NCBI RefSeq assembly: GCF_001517085.1
Contig: NZ_LRAC01000151.1
Location: forward strand, 1 to 49,403
DNA from: Paenibacillus sp. DMB5
GTDB taxonomy: Bacteria; Bacillota; Bacilli; Paenibacillales; Paenibacillaceae
DNA: 49,403 nucleotides
Direction of reading: 5' to 3'
In this document: piece by piece, positions 8,482 to 16,067 of the stretch
Position numbering within the stretch: the stretch's first letter is position 1
Layout of the letters: every line of letters starts with the position of its first letter
Program-made: the position numbers and the translations under genes
The notes under the pieces: generated by a model
What the model saw: only the letters and a program-made list of their open reading frames with translations
Told to the model about the DNA's origin: nothing
Database searches by the model: none

Positions 8482-9447
8482 ATGTTACGGTCAAAAGTCA
8501 GCGCATCAGTTGTATCCACGGCTTTGCTGCTGGGGATGATCAGTCTTACCGGCTGCGGAGCAAATGATTCCGCAGACAGTAACAATGTGCATACAAACAG
8601 CGTAAAAGGAAATAACGGCGGCCGGATTCAGACGAATGCGGTGCAGGGCAATACCTATGACAAAATGGAGATGAGCCAGGAGCTCGCTGAGCATGTCTCG
8701 GCCATGCCGGAGGTAAGCACAGCCAATGTCATGCTGGCCGGAAGAAGCGCCTATGTTGCCGTCAAGCTTGATGAGACCAACGGCAAGCCGCGTAACATCG
8801 GCACCCAGGGTAACATCGGCATCCGCAGTTATCGTTCTTACAGCTATGACGCCGGCAATGCTTCCGGCATACTGCCGCGCACCGGCAGTATGGGCGGTAT
8901 GGATAACGGTCATACGGCAGGCGGAGCAGGCGGCATGGATAACGGGAATAGAACCGGCGGCCGGGGCAGTGTAACCGGTACACCAGGTGTAACAGGTATG
9001 GGAGGCTCCATGGACGGAGTTCCCAAGAGCCTGACGGGCACTGGAACGGCTGGGGGAACCGGCATGACGGCTCCACAGGCTTATCCGGGTAACGGAGGAA
9101 ACGGTATCATGTCCGGCAGCAATTACACGGACGGAACCCGGATGAAGCGGGATATTGACGACAGCATGGGCAGCGGAATCGGAATCCGCAGCGGTGCGCC
9201 TAATAACAATTACCGGATGAACAGCAATGATGATGATGTCACCAGCGACATGAAGGACCGGATTGCCGCTGAGGTCAAAAAGGTTAATCCGTCTATCCAA
9301 AACGTCTACGTGTCAGCCAATCCCGACTTCGTGGAGCGGGCTGACTATTATGCCCGGGAAGCCCGTGCGGGCCACCCGCTGAAGGGTTTTGCGAAAGAAT
9401 TCGGCACAATGGTGGAGCGTATCTTCCCAACGCGCAGCGGGTATTAA
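8482..9447 (+). CDS. YhcN/YlaJ-family sporulation lipoprotein with a Gly/Met-rich insert
   Basis: This 321-residue protein has a lipoprotein signal peptide ending in the lipobox LTGC (about residue 25). A YhcN/YlaJ-type domain is split in two: residues 55-95 (AEHVSAMPEVSTANVMLAGRSA) and 245-290 (IAAEVKKVNPSIQNVYVSANPDF). Between them lies about 130 residues of low-complexity G/M/N/T sequence with repeated GGMDNG. Family members are spore-membrane lipoproteins linked to germination, so this fits a spore former. The start follows GCGGAGG. The insert is much longer than usual for the family and may be a flexible linker. Confidence 0.8.
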   Translation: MLRSKVSASVVSTALLLGMISLTGCGANDSADSNNVHTNSVKGNNGGRIQTNAVQGNTYDKMEMSQELAEHVSAMPEVSTANVMLAGRSAYVAVKLDETNGKPRNIGTQGNIGIRSYRSYSYDAGNASGILPRTGSMGGMDNGHTAGGAGGMDNGNRTGGRGSVTGTPGVTGMGGSMDGVPKSLTGTGTAGGTGMTAPQAYPGNGGNGIMSGSNYTDGTRMKRDIDDSMGSGIGIRSGAPNNNYRMNSNDDDVTSDMKDRIAAEVKKVNPSIQNVYVSANPDFVERADYYAREARAGHPLKGFAKEFGTMVERIFPTRSGY

Positions 9448-9512
9448 GGCCGCTGCAAAAGCGGAAAGTAACTGCAAAAGCGAATCGAACGTAACTGCTT
9501 TGGCCTAAAAGT

Positions 9513-9558
9513 AACCGGCTGTACGCGGACAAGAAAGAGGTCCGCTGCACAGCCGGTT
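9513..9558 (+). terminator. Strong hairpin downstream of the YhcN-like gene
   Basis: AACCGGCTGT pairs with ACAGCCGGTT, and an inner GCGGAC/GTCCGC stem extends the helix. The T run after it is weak (TTCATTCC). It is a likely terminator for the gene ending at 9447. Confidence 0.6.
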
Positions 9559-9713
9559 CATTCCTATGCTCAGCAGTCCTGCCGGACTGGCATAGAAGTA
9601 ACCGGATTATCGTTATCTCAGGGCAAAGGATAAGTACATGTTCTGTTGTATTCTTTACAGTAGTAGGGAGTTTAATCCGGGGAGATTGTATCCGTTTCTA
9701 TTTTCTTGCTAAA

Positions 9714-9770
9714 TAAGCGAAATGAAGGGCATAAATGCCTTTGATTTCGGCCGGTGAGGCTAAATGAGCG
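9714..9770 (+). repeat. Single copy of the GCGAAATGAAGGGC...CGGCC dispersed repeat
   Basis: This stretch matches the tandem units at 23505-23651. Both contain GCGAAATGAAGGGCA, then AAATGCC, then TTGATT and a CGG-rich end. It carries a small GGGCAtaaATGCC-type hairpin. Confidence 0.65.
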
Positions 9771-9792
9771 GATTTAGAGGTATCCCCTAACT

Positions 9793-9835
9793 AAGGAATG
9801 TTCTACAGACATAGTCTGCGGGCATTCCTTTTTTT
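9793..9835 (+). terminator. Orphan intrinsic terminator
   Basis: AAGGAATG pairs with CATTCCTT, an inner CAGAC/GTCTG stem extends the hairpin, and a run of seven T follows. No intact gene lies directly upstream, so it may end a small RNA or be left from a lost gene. Confidence 0.65.
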
Positions 9836-9944
9836 GCATGGTGATTGCTGAAATTGCTCAAAAAGGGTTATAACTCTTGTTTCAGTGTACAGAATACAGC
9901 TATATGGGGATTGATAAGTAAAATAGGCATTTTAGTTGTATCAA

Positions 9945-10080
9945 AGAGACTGTCGATTAATGATCTTGAGCGTGCATTGTTTAACTGATCGATTTAGAGC
10001 CATTTAAGTAGTTCGTTCCTTGAACTCTTAAAAGAAAATTGGTCTGAGACAAGGAGTAGCGGAATTAATCGACAGTCTCT
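9945..10080. mobile_element. 136-bp MITE-like element with perfect 17-bp terminal inverted repeats
   Basis: AGAGACTGTCGATTAAT at 9945-9961 is perfectly repeated in inverse at 10064-10080. The interior of 102 bp has no open frame. Both flanks carry CAA (9942-9944 and 10081-10083), a possible 3-bp target duplication. Removing the element rejoins a sequence resembling the TTTAGTTGTAT...CAGCTA dispersed repeat, which supports insertion. The parent transposase is not in the window. Confidence 0.6.
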
Positions 10081-10248
10081 CAAATGCAGTTAAAGTTACC
10101 TGTGTTGCGGTGTGATGTGTGCGGTATGACGTGGTGCTGTGTGATGTGGCGCATGTGGATGCCGTGTGATGTGATATGGAGTAGTATGGTGCTGTACTGG
10201 TTGAGCTTAGGCCTGGGGCTAGGTATGCCGTATGCCGCATAATAAGCA

Positions 10249-10286
10249 GAACAGCGGCCCCCGTAAAGAACCGGAGACCGCTGCGT
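10249..10286 (-). terminator. Probable terminator of the nag operon
   Basis: On the minus strand GCAGCGG and CCGCTGT flank a GC-rich loop directly after the nagA stop. The T run is poor (TTCTGCTT), so the call is moderate. Confidence 0.5.
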
Positions 10287-10288
10287 AT

Positions 10289-11494
10289 TTAATCTATAGC
10301 GGCTGTAATCACACGGCCGTTAATCCATACCCCGTGCAGATTAAGCTGGTCATCGAGCCGCAGGATGTCGCCGCGTTTGCCGGCCTCCAGCGTACCGATG
10401 GTGCGCTGCAGCCCCAGCGATATAGCCGGCGTAAGGCTGGCTGCCTGTGAGGCCTCCTGCAGACTAAGCCCGACTTCCTGAACCAGATAGCGGAAGCCGC
10501 GGATCATGGTCAGGGTGCTTCCGGCCAGCGACTCGGGATGCTCCTTCAGGGTAGCTACGCCGCCGCTGACCATGACGGGCAGATCGCCGATCATATATTC
10601 ACCGTCGTCCAGACCGGTTGCTGACATCGCGTCGGTAATCAGCAGCAGATTGGCTTTATTTTTAAGCCGGGTTACGATCCGGATCGCTGCGGGATGGACA
10701 TGGATGCCGTCGGCAATGATCTCCGCCCGGATCCGGTCGTCGAACATGACCGCTCCGGCTGTTCCGGGCTTGCGGTGATGCAGCGGCGTCATCGCGTTAT
10801 ACATATGCACTGCCTGGTTCAGCCCGGCATCAGCAGCGGCGATAACCTCCTCGAAGGTGGCATTAGTATGTCCCAAGGCAGCTGTTATGCCATGCTTGCG
10901 CAGCCAGGAGATGGCTTCCAGCGCTCCTTCGCGTTCCGGCGCCAGCGTTACCTGGCGGATCAGCCCTGGATACTGCTCCTCCCATGCCTCCAGCCATCCG
11001 ATATTGGCCGGGACGATGTGCTCGGGGTTCTGCGCACCCGGCCATTTCTGGCTGATGAACGGCCCCTCCAGATGGACACCGGCTAACCGGGCGTAAGGCA
11101 TCCCGGCTGTGCGGTAGGCGTCCACCTCCGCCAGCACCCGGTCGATCTCCGGCTTGGCCGCGGTCATCGTAGTCGCCAGCATTGTAGTGGTTCCCTGGGA
11201 GGCATGGAAGCGGGTAATCGTATCCAGCGCACGGCTGTCACTGTACATGAAGTCGTATCCGGCTCCTCCGTGAACATGCACATCGACGAATCCGGGAATC
11301 AGCAGGCCGCCCTGTCCTTGACCGTTAGCCGGCCATTCAGCATAGGCGTCAGGCAGCCAGGCGGCTTCACCTGCGTAATGAATCTGTTCTCCTGAGACGG
11401 CAACGACGCCATCTGCTATCAGGCCGGCCGGCGTCAGTACCTTGCCATAGAGCAGCTGTCCGGAGAATTCTGTTTCTGTCATGATTTCAGCCAT
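10289..11494 (-). CDS. nagA: N-acetylglucosamine-6-phosphate deacetylase
   Basis: This 401-residue amidohydrolase removes acetate from GlcNAc-6-P in the cytoplasm. Visible motifs are PGFVDVHVHGGAGYDFM (metal-site HxHxG), HLEGPFIS with the metal-binding Glu, GHTNATFEE, and LITDAMSATG with the catalytic Asp. I keep ATG 11494 because AAGGAG stands seven bases before it; ATG 11482, which overlaps the nagB stop as ATGA, is a weaker alternative. It is the last gene of the regulator-nagB-nagA operon for recycling cell-wall or chitin amino sugars. Confidence 0.93.
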   Translation of the reverse strand: MAEIMTETEFSGQLLYGKVLTPAGLIADGVVAVSGEQIHYAGEAAWLPDAYAEWPANGQGQGGLLIPGFVDVHVHGGAGYDFMYSDSRALDTITRFHASQGTTTMLATTMTAAKPEIDRVLAEVDAYRTAGMPYARLAGVHLEGPFISQKWPGAQNPEHIVPANIGWLEAWEEQYPGLIRQVTLAPEREGALEAISWLRKHGITAALGHTNATFEEVIAAADAGLNQAVHMYNAMTPLHHRKPGTAGAVMFDDRIRAEIIADGIHVHPAAIRIVTRLKNKANLLLITDAMSATGLDDGEYMIGDLPVMVSGGVATLKEHPESLAGSTLTMIRGFRYLVQEVGLSLQEASQAASLTPAISLGLQRTIGTLEAGKRGDILRLDDQLNLHGVWINGRVITAAID

Positions 11495-12210
11495 TTGGCA
11501 GCTCCTTCATCCAGCAGAACGACAACATTCGGATGACTCTGCAGGAGTGAGGCCGGGCACTGGGTCGTTATCGGACCTTCCAGTGCGTTACGGACCGCTT
11601 CTGCCTTCTCTTCGCCGCGCACCAGCAGAACAATCTGCCGTGCTTTGAGGATGCCGCCGATACCCATGGTCACCGCCTGGCGGGGCACATCCTCCAGCTT
11701 GTCGAAGAAGCGGGCATTGGCTTCCCGGGTTTCTTCAAGCAGATCCACTACATGTGTTCCGCTGCTGAGGCTGGCATCCGGCTCATTGAAGCCGATGTGG
11801 CCGTTGCTCCCGATGCCGAGAATCTGCAGGTCAACCGGGCCGTTATCCTCCAGCATCCGGTCATAAGCCAGACATTCGGCAGCAAGATCCGGCGCATTGC
11901 CGTTAGGCACATGAGTACGGGCAGGGTCGATATCGACATGGTTGAACAGGTGCTCGTTCATGAAGCTGCGGTAGCTCTGGGGATGGTCTACAGGCAAGCC
12001 TACATACTCATCCAGATTGTAAGAGGATGCTTTGGCAAAGCTGACCAGCCCCTTGCGGTGCATCTCGACCAGTCTGGCATAGACAGTGACCGGAGAGCTG
12101 CCGGTAGCAAGGCCGAGCACGGCTCTGGGATTGCTCTGCAGCAGGCTGACGATCAGATTGGCACCGGTTTCCGCGAAATCTTCCTGGGTCTTGAATTTAA
12201 GGATGTTCAT
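11479..12210 (-). CDS. nagB: Glucosamine-6-phosphate deaminase
   Basis: This 243-residue protein converts GlcN-6-P to fructose-6-P and ammonia. It shows GLATGSSPVTVYARL near the N-terminus, NLDEYVGL, ILGIGSNGHIGFNEP with the catalytic residues, and VTMGIGGIL. The ribosome binding site is GGGGAGG, and the start shares a base with the stop of the upstream regulator (TAATG at 12210). It works directly after NagA and feeds glycolysis. Confidence 0.94.
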   Translation of the reverse strand: MNILKFKTQEDFAETGANLIVSLLQSNPRAVLGLATGSSPVTVYARLVEMHRKGLVSFAKASSYNLDEYVGLPVDHPQSYRSFMNEHLFNHVDIDPARTHVPNGNAPDLAAECLAYDRMLEDNGPVDLQILGIGSNGHIGFNEPDASLSSGTHVVDLLEETREANARFFDKLEDVPRQAVTMGIGGILKARQIVLLVRGEEKAEAVRNALEGPITTQCPASLLQSHPNVVVLLDEGAAKWLKS

Positions 12211-13088
12211 TAAGATTGACCTCCCCGTTTATGTCGGTAGTGTTGGACGTTCAGATAAGACTGCTCCAGCTTGGGGATGAAGTCCCCGAACCGGGTGCTG
12301 ACCATGCCGGTGAACAGAATATCAATGATATGCAGCTGCGCGATCCGTGAAGCCATATCGCCCCGGCGCATGCCCTGCTCCAGTGAGGAGGAGAACAAAG
12401 GAATGTCGGCCAGTGCAGCCAATGTGCTGCTGCCGTATGAAGTAAGCGAAATGGTAGAAGCGCCGCTGGCCTTGGCACAGCTTAAGGCATCAATCGTCTC
12501 CGGTGTTTCCCCGGAATAGGAGACGGCAAAAGCCACATCACCCCTGGCGAGTGAGGAAGCGGAAGTAATCTGCATATGCGAATCGGCAAAAGCAGTGCAA
12601 TTCACCCCTATGCGCACCAGCTTCTGATAGAAATCCTGAGCGACAATCGAAGAGGTGGCCATCCCGTACAGATCCACACGGCGGGCATTGCAGAGCAGAT
12701 CAACCGCACTCTGCAGCCGCTCCAGATCAAGCAGTGAAGTGGTGTCCCGGATTGAGGTCAGGTGATTGGCCTGCATCGCTTCAACGATAACGGACAGCGG
12801 GTTGCCGGCGACAATATCCTGATAAGAGGAGCCGCCGTCCTGCGGGGAGATGTCGCCATGGGCAATCTCTGCCGCCAGCTTGACTTTGAAATCGGGAAAG
12901 CCCTTGAAATGCAGTACCTTGCAAAAACGCGTAATGGTAGCGGGACTAACCCCGCACTGTTCAGCCAGCTCCGTGATTCCCATATGAACGATCTCACTGG
13001 GGGAGGATAAAATACGGTCCGCCAGCCTGCGCTCCATCAGGGAGAAGCTTGCCTGCTCATGCTCCAGGGCATGCAGTATAGGAGACAT
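12210..13088 (-). CDS. RpiR/MurR-family transcriptional regulator of the nag operon
   Basis: This 292-residue protein has an N-terminal HTH (ITELAEQCGVSPATITRFCKVLHFKG in pieces, about residues 37-62) and a C-terminal SIS phosphosugar-binding domain (YGMATSSIVAQDF, SYSGETPETI, about residues 130-250). Being the first gene of nagB-nagA, it most likely senses GlcNAc-6-P or GlcN-6-P and controls its own operon. I choose ATG 13088 over GTG 13097 because AAGGTGGAG is then better placed. Palindromic AT-rich sites upstream are candidate operators. Confidence 0.85.
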   Translation of the reverse strand: MSPILHALEHEQASFSLMERRLADRILSSPSEIVHMGITELAEQCGVSPATITRFCKVLHFKGFPDFKVKLAAEIAHGDISPQDGGSSYQDIVAGNPLSVIVEAMQANHLTSIRDTTSLLDLERLQSAVDLLCNARRVDLYGMATSSIVAQDFYQKLVRIGVNCTAFADSHMQITSASSLARGDVAFAVSYSGETPETIDALSCAKASGASTISLTSYGSSTLAALADIPLFSSSLEQGMRRGDMASRIAQLHIIDILFTGMVSTRFGDFIPKLEQSYLNVQHYRHKRGGQS

Positions 13089-13137
13089 TAGCTCCACCTT
13101 CTTTTCTGTATCATGTTCTCAAATTGAATTTAATTAC

Positions 13138-13186
13138 TGAAATTATTTTTATGAATATAGTTGTTTAAAAGAAAATTATTTTCATA
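13138..13186. promoter_or_regulatory. Candidate double operator of the RpiR-type regulator
   Basis: Two near-identical sites lie 32 bp apart: TGAAATTATTTTTATGA (from 13138) and AGAAAATTATTTTCATA (from 13170). The second contains the perfect palindrome GAAAAT-T-ATTTTC (13171-13183). The spacing is about three helical turns, which would suit two dimers on one face. They lie 50-100 bp upstream of the regulator start. Confidence 0.55.
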
Positions 13187-13444
13187 TTCAGAATAAAACA
13201 TATTGTCTCAGGATGCAAGCAGGACTTTAAGTTCCCGGCTGTTGTTCATATGCCCGGCGGTAAGAGGGAGGAACCGGCACTTCCGGTTGACCGTTTACAA
13301 GGTTTATTTTGCGCACAGGCACACGATTTTTACACTATAAAAAAATGTCCTCTCCATAAGAACAGTAATCCTCGCATAGAGAACAAAAACCTTTAAAATT
13401 AGCATATTACCGGATAAAATCCGTTAAATAATGTCTTTTACCAG

Positions 13445-13472
13445 TGGACACGGACGTAAAATATGTTATAAT
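13445..13472 (+). promoter_or_regulatory. Sigma-A type promoter of the 61-aa gene
   Basis: TGGACA (13445-13450), a 16-bp spacer and TATAAT (13467-13472). The -10 is preceded by TG one base upstream, as in an extended -10. The expected start of transcription is near 13479, about 54 bases before the ATG. Confidence 0.7.
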
Positions 13473-13532
13473 GAAAGCGTAACCAAAAAGGGATTCACAT
13501 TATGATTTCATCGCTCGAGGAGGATGAATGCA

Positions 13533-13718
13533 ATGCTGGAAGTACTGAAGGAACTTAAGAACCGGGTCATTGGATTTTGGCAGCCGGAGGCAGCATCCGG
13601 GGAGGAAGACTACCTGAACATGGAGTATACCGTACAGCGTCATCTGCACACACCGCAGCCGGTTAGCCCGCTTACTTATGAGGAACAATCCCGGATCAAG
13701 TCTATTATTTACCACTGA
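13533..13718 (+). CDS. Small hypothetical protein, 61 residues
   Basis: ATG 13533 lies nine bases after GAGGAGG; an in-frame ATG at 13524 touches the ribosome binding site and is unlikely. The product has an N-terminal amphipathic stretch (MLEVLKELKNRVIGFWQP), an acidic middle and a C-terminal TYEEQSRIKSIIYH. No signal peptide or Cys is seen. It has its own promoter and a good terminator, so it is a genuine monocistronic gene. I do not recognise the family. Confidence 0.65.
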   Translation: MLEVLKELKNRVIGFWQPEAASGEEDYLNMEYTVQRHLHTPQPVSPLTYEEQSRIKSIIYH

Positions 13719-13767
13719 TACCGGCTTCAGCAGATAGATAAAGATTACGCAAGTATCCTGTAACAGC

Positions 13768-13810
13768 AAAAGACCGCAAACCTGGAAAGCCTCCGGAGCT
13801 GCGGTCTTTT
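13768..13810. terminator. Bidirectional intrinsic terminator
   Basis: AAAAGACCGCA pairs with TGCGGTCTTTT, with an inner CCTGGAAAGC/CTCCGG region. It separates the 61-aa gene from the convergent XRE gene and has T runs on both strands. Confidence 0.85.
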
Positions 13811-13821
13811 ATTTGTGTCTA

Positions 13822-14040
13822 TCACTGGGTCTTATCGTCACTTCTATACTCAAGTAAATCTCCGGGCTGGCAGTCAAGGGCCTTGCATATCGCCTCCAGA
13901 GTGGAGAGCCGCACCGCCTTGGCTTTGCCATTCTTGAGAATGGACAGGTTGGCCATCGTAATGCCCACCCGCTCCGACAGCTCGGTTACGCTCATTTTCC
14001 GCTTAGCCAGCATCACATCAATGTTTACGATTATCGCCAT
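13822..14040 (-). CDS. XRE-family helix-turn-helix regulator (YozG-like)
   Basis: This 72-residue protein is essentially one HTH domain: VTELSERVGITMANLSILKNG (in two helices) followed by LSTLEAICKALDCQPGDLLEY, the standard Cro/C1 ending. Start ATG 14040 follows GAGGTG by six bases; GTG 14049 is the alternative. It is the second gene of a two-gene operon with a DUF2975 membrane protein, an arrangement known from Bacillus YozG-type pairs, where the membrane protein may modulate the regulator. Targets are unknown. Confidence 0.85.
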   Translation of the reverse strand: MAIIVNIDVMLAKRKMSVTELSERVGITMANLSILKNGKAKAVRLSTLEAICKALDCQPGDLLEYRSDDKTQ

Positions 14041-14050
14041 TGTCGTCACC

Positions 14051-14533
14051 TCAGACCGTCAGGTCAATCTCTGATTTTAGTTCAATCGCATCTTTAAGCA
14101 GCTTCTGGAGAACGGCAGCAAAGAAGGCAATCACCATCCCGGCAAAAATCAGCACCATCCCGATAACGATAATCCCCGGAGCATCATCCCTCTCCGCCAG
14201 CAGATAAAAGAGCGGCATTCCCAGCACATACACTCCGCTGAAGGCCAGGGCACAGTACTTGATCAGCTTTAGGGCCCGCACGGACAGCTCCGAGAACGCC
14301 TTGTTCCGGTCGATGTAGCTTAACAGCTTGAACGCCTGATACAGCGCGAAGTAGAAGGGGAGCACCGATGCATATAAATCGAGCAGGACAAGAACCTTCA
14401 GATAAGCATGATCCGGATACAATTCAGCTGCAAACTCCGCTATCTCCGGCACCGCAAAGATACACAAGGCCAGCACAGGTATACTGATAAGAATAAGCGC
14501 CGCCTTCAAAAAAAGTGTTGATCCACGTTCCAT
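14051..14533 (-). CDS. DUF2975-family membrane protein
   Basis: This 160-residue integral membrane protein has four hydrophobic segments: about residues 8-30, 45-70 (VLVLLDLYASVLPFYFALYQ), 90-112 and 122-145. FYFALYQAFKLLSYIDRNKAFSELSVRALKLI (in pieces) is the recognisable family core. It lies directly upstream of, and is probably co-transcribed with, the small XRE regulator. The function is not established. Confidence 0.8.
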   Translation of the reverse strand: MERGSTLFLKAALILISIPVLALCIFAVPEIAEFAAELYPDHAYLKVLVLLDLYASVLPFYFALYQAFKLLSYIDRNKAFSELSVRALKLIKYCALAFSGVYVLGMPLFYLLAERDDAPGIIVIGMVLIFAGMVIAFFAAVLQKLLKDAIELKSEIDLTV

Positions 14534-14776
14534 AACAAGCCCCTCACTTATGAGTAATTTTGATAATAACTTATCACATTATTTATTGAATTACAATAAA
14601 AAAGTAGTGATAATAAATACTTTATTATTGTTAAAAAAGCATACTGGGATGGTGTGACGTAAGGCGCCGGCCATTTGCGGCATCATTCATGCTCAGCCTG
14701 TCCCTTACGGGACATTTGCCACCGCCCAATTTGGGTCAGTAACAGCACCATTGACATTGCGCATACATAGTATGTT
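14534..14776. other. Divergent intergenic region before gerE
   Basis: The part next to 14533 is very AT-rich, with repeated TGATAATAA/TTATTATTG blocks that could hold the promoter and an XRE operator for the minus-strand pair. Further right there is only a small TGTCCC/GGGACA hairpin (about 14699-14714). No gene is seen. Confidence 0.5.
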
Positions 14777-14805
14777 TTGACTGTATCCCTTTACCTTGTT
14801 ATACC
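14777..14805 (+). promoter_or_regulatory. Possible gerE promoter
   Basis: TTGACT (14777-14782), a 17-bp spacer and TATACC (14800-14805), about 33 bases before the TTG start. B. subtilis gerE is read by sigma-K. I do not see a clean CATANNNTA here, so this assignment is tentative. Confidence 0.4.
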
Positions 14806-14837
14806 AAACAAACCCAGGGCAAGGAGGGGTGACACCA

Positions 14838-15062
14838 TTGAAGGGGAACGATCATCACAGCAAATTTCTGTTAACGCATCGTGAGCGCGAAGTATTCGAG
14901 CTCCTCGTGCAAGACAAAACTACACGGGATATTGCGGGATTGTTATTTATTAGTGAAAAAACGGTCCGCAACCACATCTCCAACGTCATGCAAAAATTAA
15001 ACGTCAAAGGCCGTTCGCAAGCGGTTGTCGAGCTGATCAAGCTTGGGGAGCTGAAAATATAG
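14838..15062 (+). CDS. gerE: Spore-coat transcription factor GerE
   Basis: From TTG 14838, which follows AAGGAGGGGTGA, the product is 74 residues, the same length as B. subtilis GerE. The LuxR-type HTH fills it: LLTHREREVFELLVQDKTT, then ISEKTVRNHISNVMQKL, then VKGRSQAVVELIKLGEL, nearly identical to GerE. It acts in the mother cell late in sporulation with sigma-K to control coat genes. The track-style start at 14796 has no ribosome binding site. A decayed copy of its 3' end lies at about 16068-16150. Confidence 0.93.
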   Translation: MKGNDHHSKFLLTHREREVFELLVQDKTTRDIAGLLFISEKTVRNHISNVMQKLNVKGRSQAVVELIKLGELKI

Positions 15063-15093
15063 CTGGCCTGGCTGCGCTGCAGTGACACGTTTA

Positions 15094-15130
15094 AGCCTCC
15101 TTTTATCCTGCGGATGAGGGGAGGTTTTTT
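15094..15130 (+). terminator. gerE terminator
   Basis: AGCCTCC and GGGGAGG with an inner ATCC/GGAT stem, then TTTTTT. A diverged second copy of this terminator follows the nitroreductase gene. Confidence 0.85.
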
Positions 15131-15262
15131 GTTGTTCTGGGAACTGCTGGGAATTTGAGGGTAACAGAATTGAATGCATTGCAAAGATTGTGATTACCGT
15201 CACAAACTATTTTATATAACATGATAAATTTAAGTCACCAAAGTCATTCAGGAGGGTCCGTT

Positions 15263-16024
15263 ATGGCAAGATACGAGCAGCAAAGGCAATTTCTTAAATC
15301 CAATTTTCATGAATTCAAGCATATAAAAACAGACAAGATCAAAGGAGTGGCCCAGCCGCCTGTTGTTAAGCCTTTTGATCCGGACTCGCAGATCATTGAT
15401 TTGCCGAAAGTCAGCAGAGATGTTTTAAGCAAGGAAAATATGTTTGATTGCATAGATCAGAGAAGAAGTACGAGATTCTATTCTGCGGAAAAGCTAAGCC
15501 TTGAGGAGCTGTCCTATTTATTATGGGCTACCCAGGGGATTACGGGCATGAACAAGAATGGGCTAACCTTGCGGACAGTCCCCTGCAGCGGGGCGACGCA
15601 CACCTTTGAAACCTATTTACTGATTATGCGGGTGGAGGGTGTACAAGAGGGGATTTACAGGTACATGCCTTCCGAGCATAAGCTCTTATTTATGTTTGAA
15701 CTGGAACAGATGGAACAGCAGGTTGACGCTATTACTTTAGACCAGCCGTTTGTCCCTAATTTCGCCAGGAAAGCCGCTGTACTGTTTGCGTGGAGCACAA
15801 CGCCCTACCGCTCCGAATGGAAGTATGATATTTCAGCCCACAAAAAAATCCTCATCGATGTTGGGCATGTATGCCAGAACCTTTATTTATCCAGTGAATC
15901 TATCGGTGCAGGGGCTTGCGCAATCGGGATCTACGATCAAAAGCTGATTGATGAGATTCTGGGATTAGACGGCGAAGAAGAGTTCGTAATCTATCTTGGT
16001 GCAGTCGGGAAGAAACGGGAATAG
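15263..16024 (+). CDS. SagB-type nitroreductase-fold dehydrogenase
   Basis: This 253-residue flavoenzyme-like protein has RRSTRFYS near residue 72 (the FMN phosphate-binding RRSxR motif), LSLEELSYLLWATQGIT, TVPCSGATHTFETYLLI, and the C-terminal IDVGHVCQNLYLSSESIGAGACAIG (in pieces). This matches the SagB/ThcOx group, which oxidises azolines in some peptide pathways. No YcaO partner or precursor is adjacent, so a stand-alone FMN oxidoreductase is equally possible. ATG 15263 follows CAGGAGGG. The gene is bracketed by gerE and a decayed gerE tail. Confidence 0.75.
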   Translation: MARYEQQRQFLKSNFHEFKHIKTDKIKGVAQPPVVKPFDPDSQIIDLPKVSRDVLSKENMFDCIDQRRSTRFYSAEKLSLEELSYLLWATQGITGMNKNGLTLRTVPCSGATHTFETYLLIMRVEGVQEGIYRYMPSEHKLLFMFELEQMEQQVDAITLDQPFVPNFARKAAVLFAWSTTPYRSEWKYDISAHKKILIDVGHVCQNLYLSSESIGAGACAIGIYDQKLIDEILGLDGEEEFVIYLGAVGKKRE

Positions 16025-16067
16025 CTGCCTGCAGACGAACCTGCTGTCACGGCAATAGTTATGGCTT

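Larger units (their letters stand above)
9448..10288. other. Gene-free 841-bp interval made of repeats
   Basis: No supported gene is visible. From left to right it holds the hairpin at 9513-9558, one copy of the GCGAAATGAAGGGC element (about 9714-9770), a terminator-like hairpin at 9793-9835, one copy of the TACAGCTATATGG repeat (about 9880-9905), a 136-bp inverted-repeat element (9945-10080), a GT-rich low-complexity stretch (about 10095-10205) and the nag terminator. Confidence 0.7.

Noticed and set aside
10095..10205. GT-rich stretch and its open minus-strand frame as a gene
   Set aside because: The sequence is low complexity (repeated GTGTGATGTG) and the translated Thr/Ser/His-rich product has no ribosome binding site or pattern expected of a protein.
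15263..16024. SagB as part of an azole-peptide (TOMM) cluster with the 32-aa peptide
   Set aside because: No YcaO or E1-like cyclodehydratase is present, the peptide has no Cys and only a few Ser residues, and the genes are about 2 kb apart on opposite strands with a LacI gene between them.
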